Shown: positions 45,601 through 60,100, counted from the stretch's first letter. The stretch is 64,000 bases of DNA from Trichostrongylus colubriformis (GCA_963978905.1 OZ022257.1:8144509-8208508), one strand, 5' to 3'. Numbers and translations: made by a program. The notes: generated by a model from the sequence alone, not told the origin.

Positions 45601-48359
45601 TGGAGTATCTTCATAAGTGATCGAATGTTTGGGAGATTCCGGATTGATGAAGGGGTAATCACAGCAAAATGAAAGGTTCGAATAGTACAAAGACTGAAGG
45701 CGCTGCTTCTCACGCATAGCATTGAGTGATCAATCTCCTCTGTAAGCCAATTCGCTTTTTCTTTTCTTGCTTGAGCTGTCGCTAATTATGCTAATTGTGT
45801 GAAAATTAAAAATAATGCCTGAGAGCCTCGAAAACCAGTTACGTGCTTTTCACTTTTCTGATCGCTTTTTCCCTGCTGCTTGTTTAGCATGTGAAATTGA
45901 TCAGCACAAATTCCCTCCATTGTGAATACGCCATGCGCTTTACTTCTACTGAATTTTCGCAGTGACTTTGGAACATGCATAGGACATACAAGGATATTTT
46001 TATAAGTCAAAAATAATTTGCTGGTTTTTTGTGTGTTTAAAGAGTTGCTCGTGACTGCATGTGAAGGCCTCTTTACCGTGCTCTTATCCCTTCACACTCA
46101 CAACCCTAAGCTTTTCTCGCCATAAGCTTCATCTCTGCCACGTCTAGTTGATGCATACACAAATAAATAAATAACTAAATGGGTAAATAAATAACCAAAT
46201 AAACATGAAACTCAAGCAGAAGTTATAATGAAATTTTTGATCTCTTTTCGGCTCTCTATAGTATTTGCTAGGTATACATTCAAGCAATTCCAACGCAACA
46301 TCCCTTGACGTTGCTGAGTTTCGTTCCAGCTGTACTTGTTGCCATGTTCACCTAGCGTCGGTCGCTGCTATCTCAAAATCAGCAGGCCACAGGTTGATTT
46401 TGGGGTCGGGCGGTGACAGGTGGGAAACCCTCGAATCTACTATTTCTTTGATAACGCACCGCGATTACGTGAATCGTACTCAGCGAAATGCGGTATAGAA
46501 TACGTCAACTGGTAATCATTTTACCGCACCGCATTTTTTTTTTCTTGACCAGATTTTAGTTCAGTGTGCGTAGCATCATAAAAGTTGTAGAGGACATATT
46601 AATGTATTAATAAAAAAAACAAGAAATAAAAGAAAATTTGAAAAATACTGGTGAAGAATTGCATGAAAGTGGGTATTGATAGTGTGATATGTTGTACTAT
46701 TGACACTTTCCATTTAGTACATTCCAGACGTCCCTGATGACCTGATTCTTCTCTATCAAAGACCGGAAACATCATGGCGCCTCTGTGCCGATCTAAACAC
46801 ACACATATCATGACTAGGGCTTTGATGGTACGATTTTTCTTTCGGGTTGATTGGACACGCTTGTTGTACCGTCTTTGGACGCCATTAACCCAGTTGACCA
46901 TATCGTCATTGAAGCATGAAATTCGACGGAAACAATTCGTGAACCGTTTCAAAAATCACGAAGCGGATCCTATTGAGTTGACCAACTGAATCAAGGTCAA
47001 TTGCGATGACCCAGTAATTCGGTTCATTTGAGTCAATCATCTGGTAAAATCTAGTAACCGCTAGTAAATAGGAACTCATAGGTGTGGTTCCTTGAAACGG
47101 TGAAATTTCTGGAACAGTTGGTACAGGCGCTGCTTCGCTTGCATATACGCTAGTTCAATCCCACTCTAGACATTTACCCAGGTAAGTACATAACCCGGTA
47201 TTGTACTTATTTGGAGCGACGGTGTTTGACGTATGCTTCATTTACCCCGTTTAGCCTATTTGAAAATCCTATATGTTTACATAGGCTAAAATGATCATGT
47301 TTACAATTATGTTTACAATTCAATCATGTCTACAATTTTGTATGCAAAAGAAATGCAGGTGTATATCAAATCACTTAACTGCATTGAAAAAACTGCTAGC
47401 TCTTCTTGTTTAGCTTGTATCGAATTGCTTTGACTACGCAGCTTTGCTTTTGAATTATTTTTGATTATATTGATAAATAAGAGTAATACTTATAAATTCT
47501 ATAAATTTATTATTAATAAATGTCACAAATTTCATTGATGGATCAATGAATCAATAATATTCTGTCAGAAATGCAATGATGCAGTGACCTTCTCGTTGCA
47601 GTCCTTTTTCAATGTTTAGATTGGACGACATATCGGCTTGCATGAGTCACTTGGAAAATGAGTTTCACTTTCAAGGCCAAGTGATTGGGTGTTGATTGAT
47701 TATGGATTCGAATTTTAAAAATTTTCTTAAGGTATCAAAAAGGATGATACAGAGCTTTTTGTTACATATTTTTAGGGAACATCTTCAGAAGGGATATGAA
47801 GTTTCTAGAAATTAACCCTGATGGGATCGTACTAGTTGGTACGTACCGATTTCCCGCTTGTGTATAGTAGTTCTCTGTAATCAGGCAGTAGGCGATTATT
47901 TATCTGACCCGAGACACAGTCGCACGGGGGGTTTATCAGCTGGCGCCGTGGTTGGCAGCGTCACCGCGACCGAGAGAGACATCGCTGGAGCTTAGTAAGC
48001 GCGGTCGCGATTTGTTATGAAAGAAAAAATGCAACGTAACCTCAACCAATTACGGCTTATGCTCAGGTGTGTGTTCGTACGGGGTGAAACGACGACACGA
48101 CGGGATCGCCGAGAGATAGCGTAACGGTCAGTTCTATCGTTGATAAAGTGTTGCCTGTTCCGTTCATGAAAGCTGCCTCTTTAGAGAGCTAACCCCCAAT
48201 AGAGACCCTTTTCGTTATCACAGATCACCGCTTCTCAGTAGATTGTTTCCTTCTAACTACCAGTCTTCGAGTAAGCCAGTCATGCCTAATCCTATTGTTT
48301 TTCCATTTCTTTTCCTCCATTTTTTTCTTTTCCCTATTCTTCACTCTCAGCTGAAGTGA
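42646..48359. other. Gene-poor stretch
   Basis: Short open frames on both strands without recognisable motifs. It includes a short GT microsatellite (43379-43394), AT-rich AAATAAATAA text (46157-46205) and the first copy of repeat G (44897-45120). I see no defensible gene. Confidence 0.4.
44897..45120. repeat. Dispersed repeat G, copy 1 (copy 2 at about 52870-53085)
   Basis: Both copies contain ATTGCATGTGTGGATACACA then TGAAA, followed by GAACACGAG, an A-rich block and a GAGAxGTC tail. Family unknown. Confidence 0.55.
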
Positions 48360-48450
48360 TCTCTTTCAACAGTGATTTTGATATTTTTTGATTTTGGATC
48401 AGTCCCGTCCGCCACCGAAGCTTTTGCCCATAACTGAGCATCCTAGTAGT
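48360..48450. repeat. Fragment of the tRNA-derived element family
   Basis: GCCACCGAAGCTTTTGCCCA followed by TAACTGAGCATCCTAGTAGT matches, in inverse orientation, the arm of the palindrome at 7765-7826 and its flank. Confidence 0.65.
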
Positions 48451-51400
48451 ATGTTTCATCAGTTTTCTTCAGCACAAAAATGCCAGAAGTATTTATTTAT
48501 CCATTTATTTAATTTGATACATGCCCGCAAAGATGTAATCTGGGAAGCATGTTTGTCGACATTGTAGTACAACCTAGAGGAAAATTGACAAACTCAGATA
48601 AATTGCAGGAAAATTTGTGCACATCTTTGTGAATTCTTCCTTTTCCCATCTACATATCTCGTTCTTCAATATTAGACCTTAATGTTTGGCAAATGAATTG
48701 GATATTTGTGTTTATTTTTATCCATTTAATACCAACCGTCAAAAAGTTAAAAAATTAAATCGAAAAAAGGGTAAAATAAAATAAGAATTCGAAGTCAGCT
48801 TATCGAGTCGTTGGCGCAGCTCGCATGAGTCTAGGCGTACTCGTGAAGAAGGAACAGCCTAAGTCCAATTCGAGAGATTGTCATCATTTTCGCAGCAGTA
48901 GAAATCTCAATAAACCGAATAAACTGTTGTACTGGGTGCCTTTCGGTGAACCCACCCACAGAAGTTTCTGGAATCGCCTTTACCATGCTTAAAGGGTGAA
49001 GTTCATAGTTAATTTCAACTCTTTGCATCAAAGGATCATGACATACAGCGCCATGGATAGAAGTTGAGTCGCGTTCGTATGGTCCATGGATCGAATACTG
49101 TTTTCAGTCAATGAAGTAGGCAGTCCTTATCTGGATAGGCTATTGTACCATTATACATACCTCCGTGTCCTCATAGTGCCCCCTCCAAAAAAAAACGGGT
49201 TCTAGTGTCTCTGTAATTCAACTCGAGCTGATGGTGTAGGTGTATCGGTGTGTTACAGCAACAGGTCTTTTTGAGGGGTTACAGTACCCATGGGCAACAG
49301 AGTTTTTCTTATAGAGGGGTTTCCCTTATCTTTCAATGAACGTAAATTATATTGTCATTGTTTCCACGTCTATCTCCCGTACTATGATTTTTTTTTGAAA
49401 AAAAAAAGTTTATCCATTCAATGCCTTCAAATTAATCAAGGATAAACAAACACATCAACTAGAAACTATAAATGTAAAGGAATAATATAAAGTAAATATG
49501 TAATTCTTTTCATCCATCTCTACTAGTCGGGTTGACCAGAAAAAGGATTGGTATGGAATAAATAAATTAAACGAGAATCGTTTCTAGTTGTTTGTGGAAG
49601 ATGTCATAAATTGAAGGGCTGAATAAAGTGAAATAATGAATAATAACATATAATAAATAATTTAATGGGAACCACTCGCACTTTTTTCACTTGATAACCT
49701 GAACTTATTATTTTTGCAGGGAAGATTTGTCAATTTTGTTGAGTCATAGTACCATTCATAAGCAGAGACGCCCAGAAATGTCTGCTGGTGCCAGTATTCG
49801 GCTTCGTCCCCTTCGATATCGCAGTCTATGTAGAGGCACGGGAACTGCTTCATACTCGACCATATACCATTATCCATCTTCCCTTCTCCTTCCGTCCAAC
49901 ACCCGTACCTTTCTCTTTGCACTTTGCTTTCTCTTACCTAAGTGCCTTCCTGAAGTAGGGCAATGGTTCCCCATTGGGGCCCTCACTAGTCTCTTCAATG
50001 GCGCTTAATAACTAGCCAATGGCAATATTCGCTATTCCTTTTGTTTAGCCGAGGTAGAAGACAACAGGTCCTTGTCAACATCCTTCACAGAATTCTAAGA
50101 GATTATTGACTGATTCCTTGGGGTAACGTCTACCTTCAATTTCTCGCAAGAGATTAGTTGTTATATGACAGTGATAAATAGCAGTAGACTTTATACATGG
50201 GATGGATTGAATAGGCCTATTTTTCCAATTACAGTAACCTACCATACCTAGGTAAATGTCACTCGAGAATTAAGCTCTTTAAAGCATTCTAACGTGATGC
50301 TTACTTCATTAAATCTGCTATGTTTAGTTAACCTAGGGTACTTTAGCTTCGTAATTCTTCCATTCTTCCTCTGATCAGTCTTTGACCCGATGTCCACTTG
50401 GCGGTAGTCCTTCCCTACTGAACTAATTGAGTCTTTTCGTTTCTTCTTATTTACAAAAGTCAAATTACATAATTTAACTGGTTTAAACACTTACAAAGCC
50501 CTCATTTGGTAGTACGTGGCCAGCCTGTGGTGTCAAGAAGTTTCTCTGTGAGCTACCTTTGATAGAATCTTTTGGAAAAGTTACAGCACCGCGTAGAACC
50601 TACGCAGTGGGTGCTGTATCTTTAGCGGAGAGCCCTTTCATTAACACTACTCAGCGTTTACTCGATATTGGTCCAACAGGCCTTGTAAACTTACCTCTAT
50701 AGAACCAGGGGAAAACTAAAAGAGCGGATGAGCTCAATTGGGTGAGCAGAGCCCTTAATGGCCTTTACAGCAACGAGCTCCTCCTGGTCAGTAGACCATT
50801 TAGCTCGAGCCCCTCTCAGTAGCCATCAGTCACTCAGAATACCGAAAGTCTAATGTAGGATTAGCCAGCCTGGCTGCTTGTTGGTCCTGGAAGAAGTTGA
50901 ATTTCAGTTCCCATTGCATGCCCAAATCCGCCCACTTTCACGATTTTTAGTAAAGCGAGAGCATGGCGCTTTTGGAGACACGGTCGATTTAGACCCTTAT
51001 AGTATCCAGACAACTCCGGAGCTAATTACCCTTCATAGACGAGGCAAGTGAGTGAGTGCCGAAGTCCTGTGCAGCCTATACTGTCCATCCAGTCGATGAC
51101 GTCATCTCAAAAGACATCTACAGTCATGGACCGTGAACCATGCCGCCTGTTGCCCTATCGACCCCGATGGAAAGCGCAGATGTTCAGAAGTAGCCGATCA
51201 TGTCTCGACAGCTGTGGCATGCGCACCACTTATGAAGCCGTCACGAAGTCTCGCCAGCCCACAGACCCTCTGACTGAGGTCATTCTGCAACATCTACGGG
51301 CAGTTCGGTTGCAGCGCGTGATCGCCGGATCGCTCATCATCGCCCACCGAGTAGCGATAAAATCGCCAACAAAAACACCACGAAAGGAAGTGACAGCAAA

Positions 51401-52554
51401 GGTTAGCTTGAGAGAACAGGGATTGTCTCGGCAAGGCCTTCCTCCTGGCCCTGCTACTTCTCTGCGTTTGCCACGAAGAAGCGGTTGTGTTGGTTAGAGG
51501 ATTTACCGTTGTTAATCAGATAGTTGATCACTCGAGGATAATCACGGATTAGCGTTGGTCCAGATTCTCCAGGTGGAATATTCTTAGTGGGAAACGCCAC
51601 CATATTCGCGGACCTAAAGAACAAGCAAGAGGAAGGATTGAAAGAGACAAGTTGTGATTAAAGGACTTCAAAGTAAAGTTTTAAAGGAGTGACTGAGTGG
51701 CTCGTTTCGTATTCACTACTCAGACGAACGACTGTGTTTGACACCGGAGGCTCATCAGTTAGTAGGTGTTGATGAAAACAATTGGGTTAGTATAAAGTGG
51801 TGCAAATTCAAATAGAAGGAAAGAAAATTAAGACCAGTCGAGTTAAAGAAAAGTCAAAAACACTCAACCAGTATGAAAAGGAGGCAGTGAACCGTGAAAG
51901 ATTTTTTAACAATTGTGGTAATGCAGGTTTCACTTCGACAAATGTTATAAATTTGGTTTCAAATTTCGAGGTGTCAAGTCATCTCGACTCAGCTATGTAC
52001 ATAAATGCGCTACCAAAGACTTTTCGAGAAATGGAAAATGGACCCCTTCCTCAGTGCCGTTCCAATGGCTAACTACGATTCCGATCTCCTCCATTCAGGT
52101 GGAAAGTCAAATGCATGGCGTATCTTTCATCGAGTTTCCTTCTAAGCGCCTATGAGCACCTCTCAGATTACGATAAGGTATTTGCGTGCCAATGATAGCT
52201 GACTCTACCCCCATTACCGCACAAACGCTCCTCTTCGCGATAAAAAACGAAGAGAGAACGGGAATCTGTTAGCAGTTTGACCTTTTTGGTGACCTTGTTG
52301 AAACCTGAACGGTTTTTTCATGACATCAAAAACCTGGAAGCAAATTTATCTTACCCACCTCTACTGCTGGACTTATCAGATCAAAAATGTCAATTTGAAT
52401 GGTTACACAAAATTAACGTTCAGCATCACGATACACCACGAACTCGTCTTTTCATTAGAATTACAGATAATTAAATTTTTTGAGCACCTTGCATTATTCC
52501 GAAAAAAGCTATGTAGCTCAATACCTCTCATTTAACGGCATCCAGGCCAACCGA
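48451..52554. other. Gene-poor stretch with one long open frame
   Basis: No recognised gene. A hairpin TACAGCACC...GGTGCTGTA lies at about 50583-50619. The open frame 51048-51497 is described separately. Confidence 0.4.
51048..51497 (+). other. Unrecognised open frame, 149 codons
   Basis: This is one of the longest open frames outside the recognised genes, more GC-rich than its surroundings. A possible donor (GTTAGC at about 51401) would split off a basic C-terminal stretch. Codons near the 3' end read PLTEVILQHLRAVRLQRVIAG; arginine is abundant. No domain is recognised and the first codon is a GTG. It could be a lineage-specific exon or chance in GC-rich DNA. Confidence 0.2.
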
Positions 52555-52690
52555 ACCTCCTATCTTTCCTGGGGGGATGAATTGGTACCAGACTCGTCTG
52601 GAAGTATGAATGCACTGACTTGTACTGGCCTCGCAAGTCATTGACTAGACCTGATCGCAATCACCTGCCACCACAATTCTGAATGGAAGT
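52555..52690 (-). repeat. SINE-tail-related repeat
   Basis: GAATTGGTACCAGACT (inverse of the 28.7 kb SINE tail) is followed by CCTCGCAAGTCATTGA (direct relative of the same tail). It probably represents a rearranged relative of the element in aars-1 intron 16. Confidence 0.5.
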
Positions 52691-53209
52691 AAAATGCGCG
52701 GCGCATCCCACAGAAGGGGTTTGTTACCGCCAAAAAACTTTAAACTTTGTCCTTTAATTCTTGATTGGAGACCATTTACATGCTATGAAGCCCTTCTGAA
52801 TAAAAACCATTCTGTGCTGACGTTTGCGAAGAATTTCCACGAAAAGCAATGGGAAATGGGATTTAGATTTGGATTTAGATCATTGCATGTGTGGATACAC
52901 ATGAAACAACACTACTAAGATAAGTCGAACCACAACACATCTATCACATGGGAATGGGAACACGAGGAAACCGAATTAGAAAAGGAAGACAATAAAATTA
53001 AAACAAAATTGAAATATTTTGGAAAAAACAAGAATCTTGAAAACTAGGTAACCTGAATACCGAATTTTGCGAGAGGTCTTCATTTCATGTAACGATGTAA
53101 GATGCTCTTTGATTGGCTACAGTTCTTTTTCTGATTTAGGAATTATTTTCATACACAGTGGGATCTTAATCTGTACCGAAATGGCCTCTTCCTTGAGTTT
53201 CTTTAACCG

Positions 53210-53425
53210 AAGGCCGGAACTGAAATTGGGACAGGATTTTGGATTGGGAGTAGGGATAGGGCCAGGGTCCGGTTTGGGGTTAGAGTTGAAGTTGGTCGGG
53301 GTTGGAGTCATGATTGAAGCCGGAGTTTTGACTGGGGTCAGAGCTAGACTGATTCCGGTAAGGGCTGGTTCCGTGGTAGAGGTAGGCGCTGGTTATGAGG
53401 TTGGGGTTTGGGTTAGGGTGAGGTG
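53210..53425 (+). repeat. Degenerate G/T-rich tandem repeat
   Basis: A run of short GGGxxx-type units (for example GGATTGGGAGTAGGGATAGG and GGTTGGGGTTTGGGTTAGGG) gives a long open frame only because the units are hexamer-like. It resembles, but is not, the nematode telomere repeat TTAGGC. Confidence 0.7.
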
Positions 53426-53456
53426 GTCATTCCAAATTCTCGCTATGTTCATATAA

Positions 53457-56400
53457 AAATTCATAGTTCATTTTCAGAGGCTCAAAAGATTTCCGAAGCA
53501 CTAGGGGTCCCTTTTAGACCAGATTCCCAGATAACCGTTGAATGTAACTAACGGATAACCTGATTTACGCATGAGCTACAATTCCCTGGGATACTTCTTT
53601 TTTCAGAACTTTTCTCGAGCGTCCTTTTAGCGTAACGTAACTTCCACGGCTAATCACCTGACATGTGTGACATCGTTGTCAGGTTAGTGTTGTGACAAAT
53701 GACAACCCCGTCATCATGTCCAATGATCAGAGACGATACCAATCGCCAGCGCTTATCTTCGTCTGTAATTGAGCAATGTGTATGAAGTGTCTGTACGTGG
53801 ATGTGAGTGTGCTGATATGCGCGCACAACGTCCCCCTCCCCCCGCGACTTATCTGATCAACCTCGCGCGACGGGACACTCAGGTAAAACCCTCGAATTCC
53901 ATCAGCACTGACCTCACACAACATTGTGGCACGAGCGTGGTTTCCCCCTGACCCAGTGTCCACGCGTGAAGCCGTCTGTGGGCCGCCCTTTGTGTCGAAG
54001 GCAGGGGTGATGGGGGCTTGATTTAAATGGGGACGTAGCAGTGGGTGGGCATCGAAAAAAAACGTGGAAAATGGGGACAGATGAGAGCCGCTCAAACGAC
54101 GACTCCATCTCCCTCCCTCATCACTGCGCGACGAACGAACGGACGAACACTCCCGGCTAACAAAGAGACCCTGATTAACGACTTACTAGTCGGGGGCGAA
54201 TTTTTTTTTGGCCAGCCCACACTGCACCCGGATCCCCCGTTTCTATCGCGTGCGTGTTGTATACACGTGTATGCGTGGGGAAGTGCGCGAAATGAATTTG
54301 TGGTCACAAAAAAGAAACGCGATCCACTGAAGGCCACACTTTGTCTTCAACAACGAAATTAGTTCCTTCACAACACAGACAGCTGTTTCCGGGTGCATCT
54401 CGCGGTTGGCACAGCCTTATGAAAGAAACGAGCTTGAGAATCTGAGACCGCGTGAGATCAGAGATCCTATGACACACTTTTGCTAAAGTATGCACGGAGA
54501 CGGGTTACAAATGGTGCCATCACCGTTGACATGACCTAGGATCGAATCCTGGATCGAGTTTCCTTAAGGTCAACACATATTTCACATACCGCTTGATAAG
54601 TCTTAAATAGGGTCTGCGTAGATAATTTTAACACATACGTCGATTACATCTGCGAATAATTGCATAAGCAAAATATATTCTCATTCAGAAAACATGGCCT
54701 TGAATGGAAAACAATTATATGGCGAATCCCGAAAGGTCTATAAATGGCTTACGCATTTTCTTGGGTGCAGGCTGTAAACAGGTTATAGAAGTAAACTGCT
54801 GTACAGTTACATACATTCATCTTAAACCATCTGAGTATCCATTGGTGATGGAGCAACTGCCTCTGTCTACTATTGAAGGGAGAATTTGCAAGGAAAATTC
54901 AACACTTCATATTTAAGCTGCTACCCGAAAAAAAAAACTTGAAAGAAAAGCCCGGATGCCTCACCCTCTCCCCCTTGCGAGAATACTCCGCACCGACTTG
55001 GCCATCGAAAGTTTGCCCTGGATCATGAAAACAACTTCTTAGGCCGCCGTCAGACTTTACGATTTTGCGGTTGTGCAATTCTGCGATTCTGCTATTTTGC
55101 GACGTCGCGCACTTTCGCACGCGGCACCCAGACCTTGAGATTGTGCAATGCAGCAAGTTCGCGTGCGGAGCCGCGAAACCGCAAAATCGTCAAGTCTGAT
55201 GGCGGCTCTAGCATTGCTGCAAAAAAAAGAAAAAAGTTTCTCACGAGCAGTAGGGACACTGATTATACATTTTATGTGGAAGCTGTAGATTTCTTTTTTA
55301 TTCCCTTTTAAACCACGCTCCCTCTTTTTGGAGCCTACTTACAAACATATATCGGGCCTTCGATGGCGTAATGGGATAAAATGAGCTACGGACTGACTAG
55401 ATGACATAATTTTTTTAACTGGACTCGACCACTCGAGCAGCTTACCGCGGGTGATCGTCGCTCTTTCCATATTCCCAGGAACTTTATTTTCGTTTTTCAC
55501 GTATTTAAAGAGGTATTTGGTTGAACTACCGATAGGGATTCTGTTCGGGACAACGATTAACTGCTGCTTCCTTTTTTTCCGATGAAAATACTATCTTTTT
55601 GTACTTTATAAAAACGTGAAAAATATCTGTTAAAGATTTAAATACATCTACAATTGTGTTTTAATTGTTATGTTTCTTTTACTTGATACAAATTTTTTTT
55701 AAATGCCCATACTTAACACCTACGTAACAGCTGCAGTGAAAAAGTAGCTAAACAGAGTGAAGTATGTTCAAAGATTACGACGAGTTGGGAAGTACCCAGT
55801 CAGGTAACCAGTAATCGCTACCGTACCCATGATGCGTGCAATGTTTATATGTGATGTGTTGTATGTTTTCGTTAATGTCTCACCTATCGGGGTACGACTT
55901 TCCACGGCCAGATCCCCCCTCACCATCATACCTTGTCCTACCCACGGTACCATGAATCAGGCGGTTTTTGTTTTTGGGTAATAGGTTAGGGTTGGCATCT
56001 CATACAGGCGTCTCGTTGCCCTTTTCGTCAGCTTTTTTTCCCTTCAGACTCTCCTTCTGTTGGTTGTGGTGTGTTCAAGCAGGCAGCAGCAGCAGCATCT
56101 TCCCTCCCTCCACACGCCCACAAACGTACAACAACCCCAGCAGGCGACCACAGTTTGAATTTGAGCTGCTCCTCCCCTCCTCCTCTTCCTCTTTCTACCA
56201 ATAAATCTCATACGAACACAGAAAAGGGGACATGAAAAAAAGCCCTGCGGTGTGAAAAAAACACTTTGGTAGCTGAGAATCCACGACCCGGAACCATATG
56301 GAGCTCGGGACAGCGCTTTTCCACCACTAGTTAGTTCCCAGGTAATGGGGTATTTTACGGGCCGACCCCATCAACAAACACCACCATCTCGATCGACCAC

Positions 56401-56946
56401 CTGTCTTATGATAACCTAATTACTCTGTATTTGCTACCCATTAATGCGCGTAAACTTTGCGTTGAGTGACTGACAATGCTGCTCAGGCTCGGCTTAGGCA
56501 CCTCCCTTATCGCCATTGACCGTTCTCACACCTGCATTGCGCAACCGATCAACCGAGACCACCACCCCGGACTTAAGCTAACAGCGTAACTTGGCGTGCA
56601 GTTACGGACCAACCTACGCAATTTGATTGTCGATTACGTAAGCTCCTATGAAATCCACGGCGAGGTTGATGAAATGACGACGGACGGCAGATGTTGCAGT
56701 CAGGCGAGGCGATCCCAGCGATGATTCTCAGCGATGTGACATCCGGAAAACCATACGACGATTGCGATCTTTATGGAAGGCACAGAAATAAACTGGAAGG
56801 GGTAAAGTTCTGCGGAGGGGGGGGGGGTAACAAACTGTAGGGCCCAGTTCATGACCGTCGATGCTCCTTGGTGAACTTAGTGTCATCTACCGGCCGAGGA
56901 ATCAGACGAGTGGAAAGTCTGAACAGAACGCTGCGAACGTTTCTAT
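53457..56946. other. Gene-poor stretch, locally GC-rich
   Basis: About 53.7-54.5 kb is GC-richer with overlapping short frames on both strands, none recognisable. It contains MITE B copy 3 (55041-55207) and a G tract (56816-56827). Confidence 0.4.
55041..55207. mobile_element. MITE, family B, copy 3
   Basis: The ends AGGCCGCCGTCAGACTTTACG and CGTCAAGTCTGATGGCGGCT are inverse; inside, CGATTTTGCGG and CCGCAAAATCG continue the stem. The interior CGCACGCGGCAC / GCGTGCGGAGCCGCG is shared with 15609-15733. Confidence 0.8.
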
Positions 56947-57148
56947 GGGTAAGGAATTTCGGACATTATTTCGCAACGCGGCGTGCGCATTGCGTACGAC
57001 CTAGAGTAGCCGTAAGCAGTTGGGTCCTGGAGTGATTAACCGTGCGCCATATTTTAGGCGTAATCGTTTTAGGACCAACTCCTACATGGCACTTCTAGCT
57101 GACGTCGCACGCCATGTTGCGGAATCCTCTCCTAAAGATACTCACCCA
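56947..57148. mobile_element. Nested inverted-repeat element
   Basis: Outer arms (TGGGTAAGGAATTT ... TTTCGCAACGCGGCGTGCG) pair with CGCACGCCATGTTGCGGAA ... ACTCACCCA at the right. In the centre, AGTTGGGTCCT (57018) pairs with AGGACCAACT (57085), related to the element at 9088-9161. Confidence 0.6.
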
Positions 57149-60100
57149 GTCTTTAGCCCTTTCTAGAGTCTGTCCTTCATTATTGGAAACTATGACACCC
57201 TGATCCCACCGCGATCACCATGATATACGGTAGAAAAGGTCTTTTCCATTCTATTTCCAGAGAGAAAATTTCAGATAGAAAAATTCAAAAAAAAACACAC
57301 ACACTGCTCTCCCTCTAAGCACTTATTAGACTTTTCTGAAAGCTTTGATTTTGATTTTTATATTATGATTTTTGAGCTTTTGCCCATAACACTCATATTT
57401 GTAGCAGTTTTTTGGAATTTTTCGTTCATCGGCTACACGCGGATTAGAGTGGCTCCGACCAATGTAATTGAACAGCACCTACAAAAAATTTCCATCTCGA
57501 AAAACTGGTCGATCAGTACTCAGGGGTTTACAAACAAATCCAAGTTTTTTTTCTAAATTGTTTATTTTATCGACTATGATCCTAGTAATCTGGAAATCAT
57601 GGGGAAATGGCAATTAGAAAAGCTGAGAAGAAGTAAAAAGTGGAAGTCAGTGAAATGTGCGGCTCTTTGTAGATTAGTTATAGATCACGCTAAAAATGCC
57701 AACATGATCACATGAAGGTGGTCCTTCACAGAAATCCTGTAAACAGTGGAATCGCTTTCCCGTCTAAATACACGTCAACGAACATGGGTTGACTCGGAAG
57801 TGTTTATTAAAAGTTAATTTGTGATTTTATTTTGCGCAAACAATTTTTGTGCCTTCAAATAAATAAATAAACAAATAATTGAGTTGTCCCCTAACGACGT
57901 AATCCCTTTAATCATCAAAAGTAACCCTTCCCACATGGACCATATTTACCCATGAGAACCGCGGTAATTACTATATGGATGGTACTTGATGAGGTGTGGA
58001 AAAGTGTATGAGGTTGGTAGAAAGCGCCCATGGTGTGTCCTAAAGTCCCAAATCTGAATCTCCCGGGGTGCTGTTGCACGGCAGGTGGTGTTGACCCTGA
58101 GACGGTCGAGACATGACATGAAAGACTATGAAGCAAGCATAAGAGCCCGCACCCTAGATGGGAATCACGTGCTCCTCCAACAACACTTAAATGCCTCCAT
58201 GGCCTCTTTGACGACGACGATGGGAACCGGCATCTGATGAGCAATCTGACTGATTGAACGTTTGAATGCCAGTTTGAAGCTCTTGGGAAAAAATCACCTC
58301 CGAGACGCTTCACAAGCAATTTCTCTATGAACTATATGATAGTGGACCTGAAAAGTGAGCAGCGATATCGATTGGTTCGCTGAACGAACGGAGCAAGAAT
58401 GCTGATTTGAGCACGTTATTTTTCAAAATCGTCGAAAGAGTATAAACATAAATTTTTGAATCGAACTGAATTGATTGCCTGGGTAGCAATAATTATGGAG
58501 TTTGGATATCGAGCTGACGCTTTATAAATATGAGTGCTAATTTTTAAGTCCACTTCAGGGTTCGTATCCCATTTTGGGTTACCTATTAGGGCCCCATGAC
58601 TGCCACTGTAGACCACTTGAATGTTCTACGCAATGCCCCGATTTGGGTAAGAGAACGTGTGTTCCATGGACGATCCACTATCGACCTGTAGAGACCTGGT
58701 TCAAAAATCGAAAACCAATCGAATTTTTGAAGTCGTTTCGCTTGATCGTCTAAGAACACTTCTCCTCCTGGCTCCTCAGAGCACCGGCTCTTCAGCAATC
58801 TCTCCACCCAGGTAACTGTGCTGGGTTATGTGACCCCGATTACCTCACTGGACTCTGACATCAGCTGTTGACAGGTCGTGCGGTATGCGATAAACAATGC
58901 CTCGGATTACGGTATCCTGCCTAAGGTCAGCAATATAGCACATTGTGCACAGGTACTCGACATTGTTCATCAAGTATCTCATACGGCACCAAATAACCTA
59001 ATCCAGTTGTTGAAAAAGGGCTAGCAGTGATGTCAGGGTTCTGTAAGACCTGTAATGGGTAAAAAGGGGTCAAGACACCGTAAATGCGCTAAGACGGTGA
59101 ACTGACACCGATCGCTGACAGTCCATGATCTGCCGGCTGGCGTCACTTTAGCCAGCGACGTCCGCGGTGCTGCAATGACGAGGTGAGTAGTGGTTATTTC
59201 ATTTTTCATGAATTCTGCGGGTCGGTTCTCTCCCCGTGTCCCCCCTAAGTAAGGCCCGGGGGTGGAATGTACTGTTGCTCACAGCTGGCTGGATTGGCGC
59301 GATAATTTGGCGCAAATTGAAGAGTTATAGGCAGCTATTGTGTAGGTGTAGTATGTTGTGCTTTGCGATGAGAACTATTCGATGGCAATTTTGGCGTTCG
59401 TTCGTTGATAGTCTATTCAAGGGTATTGTGTTCTTTTCTCGTCTCTATTATGCACTTTTCCTCGCCCATAGCGCTACTGGTGGCTTGCGTTCAGCACAGC
59501 TCTGTTTAAGCCTTTCTCCGCTTCAGTCATGTGGCTCGTTCTGAATTCCAGTAGAATAGGTTGACTTGGTTTCGGGAAGGTTCTTCCAGATTGTTTTTTT
59601 TGTGCTGGATCCGTCGAGGTGCGTTCTTGGATATGATGTCCGAAAATGCAGAATAATTACAAGCTGGGCGGGGGTTCATAGTTTGCGATTGCGCGGCTTG
59701 CGTATGGTGACGTTTTCTTCACTGATTCACTTCGACATTGATTTGGACTCCTTCAGTGCAATAACTGTGACAGCTGTTTGGCCAACGTGAAATTTATAAA
59801 AGAGATTTATCAGAGGGGTTTTAGCGCAAAATATACAAGTCAATTTACTTATGGAAATCGACCAAGATTCAATCAAAGGAAGGGGCGTGAAATTTTTACT
59901 GACGTCGAAGCTCCTTTTGCTTCCTTGGCTTAGGCTAAAGCAGATGAGGCAGATGCTCTTATATGTGAGAGGGGATATGAAGTTTAGCTCAAGGCTAGGG
60001 AGGGAAGGAGCATCGACGTTGATGAAAAGTTTCGCCTACCCTTACTTTAATTGATCCTTGAGACCGGATTTTGCCTTACTATATGCTCGCATTTTTTTGG

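Noticed and set aside
53067..53456. 129-codon Gly/Val-rich open frame
   Set aside because: Explained by the hexamer-like G/T-rich tandem repeat, which is open in several frames.
57915..58319. 134-codon minus-strand open frame
   Set aside because: No recognisable motif, no splice context or start signal; coding status cannot be supported.
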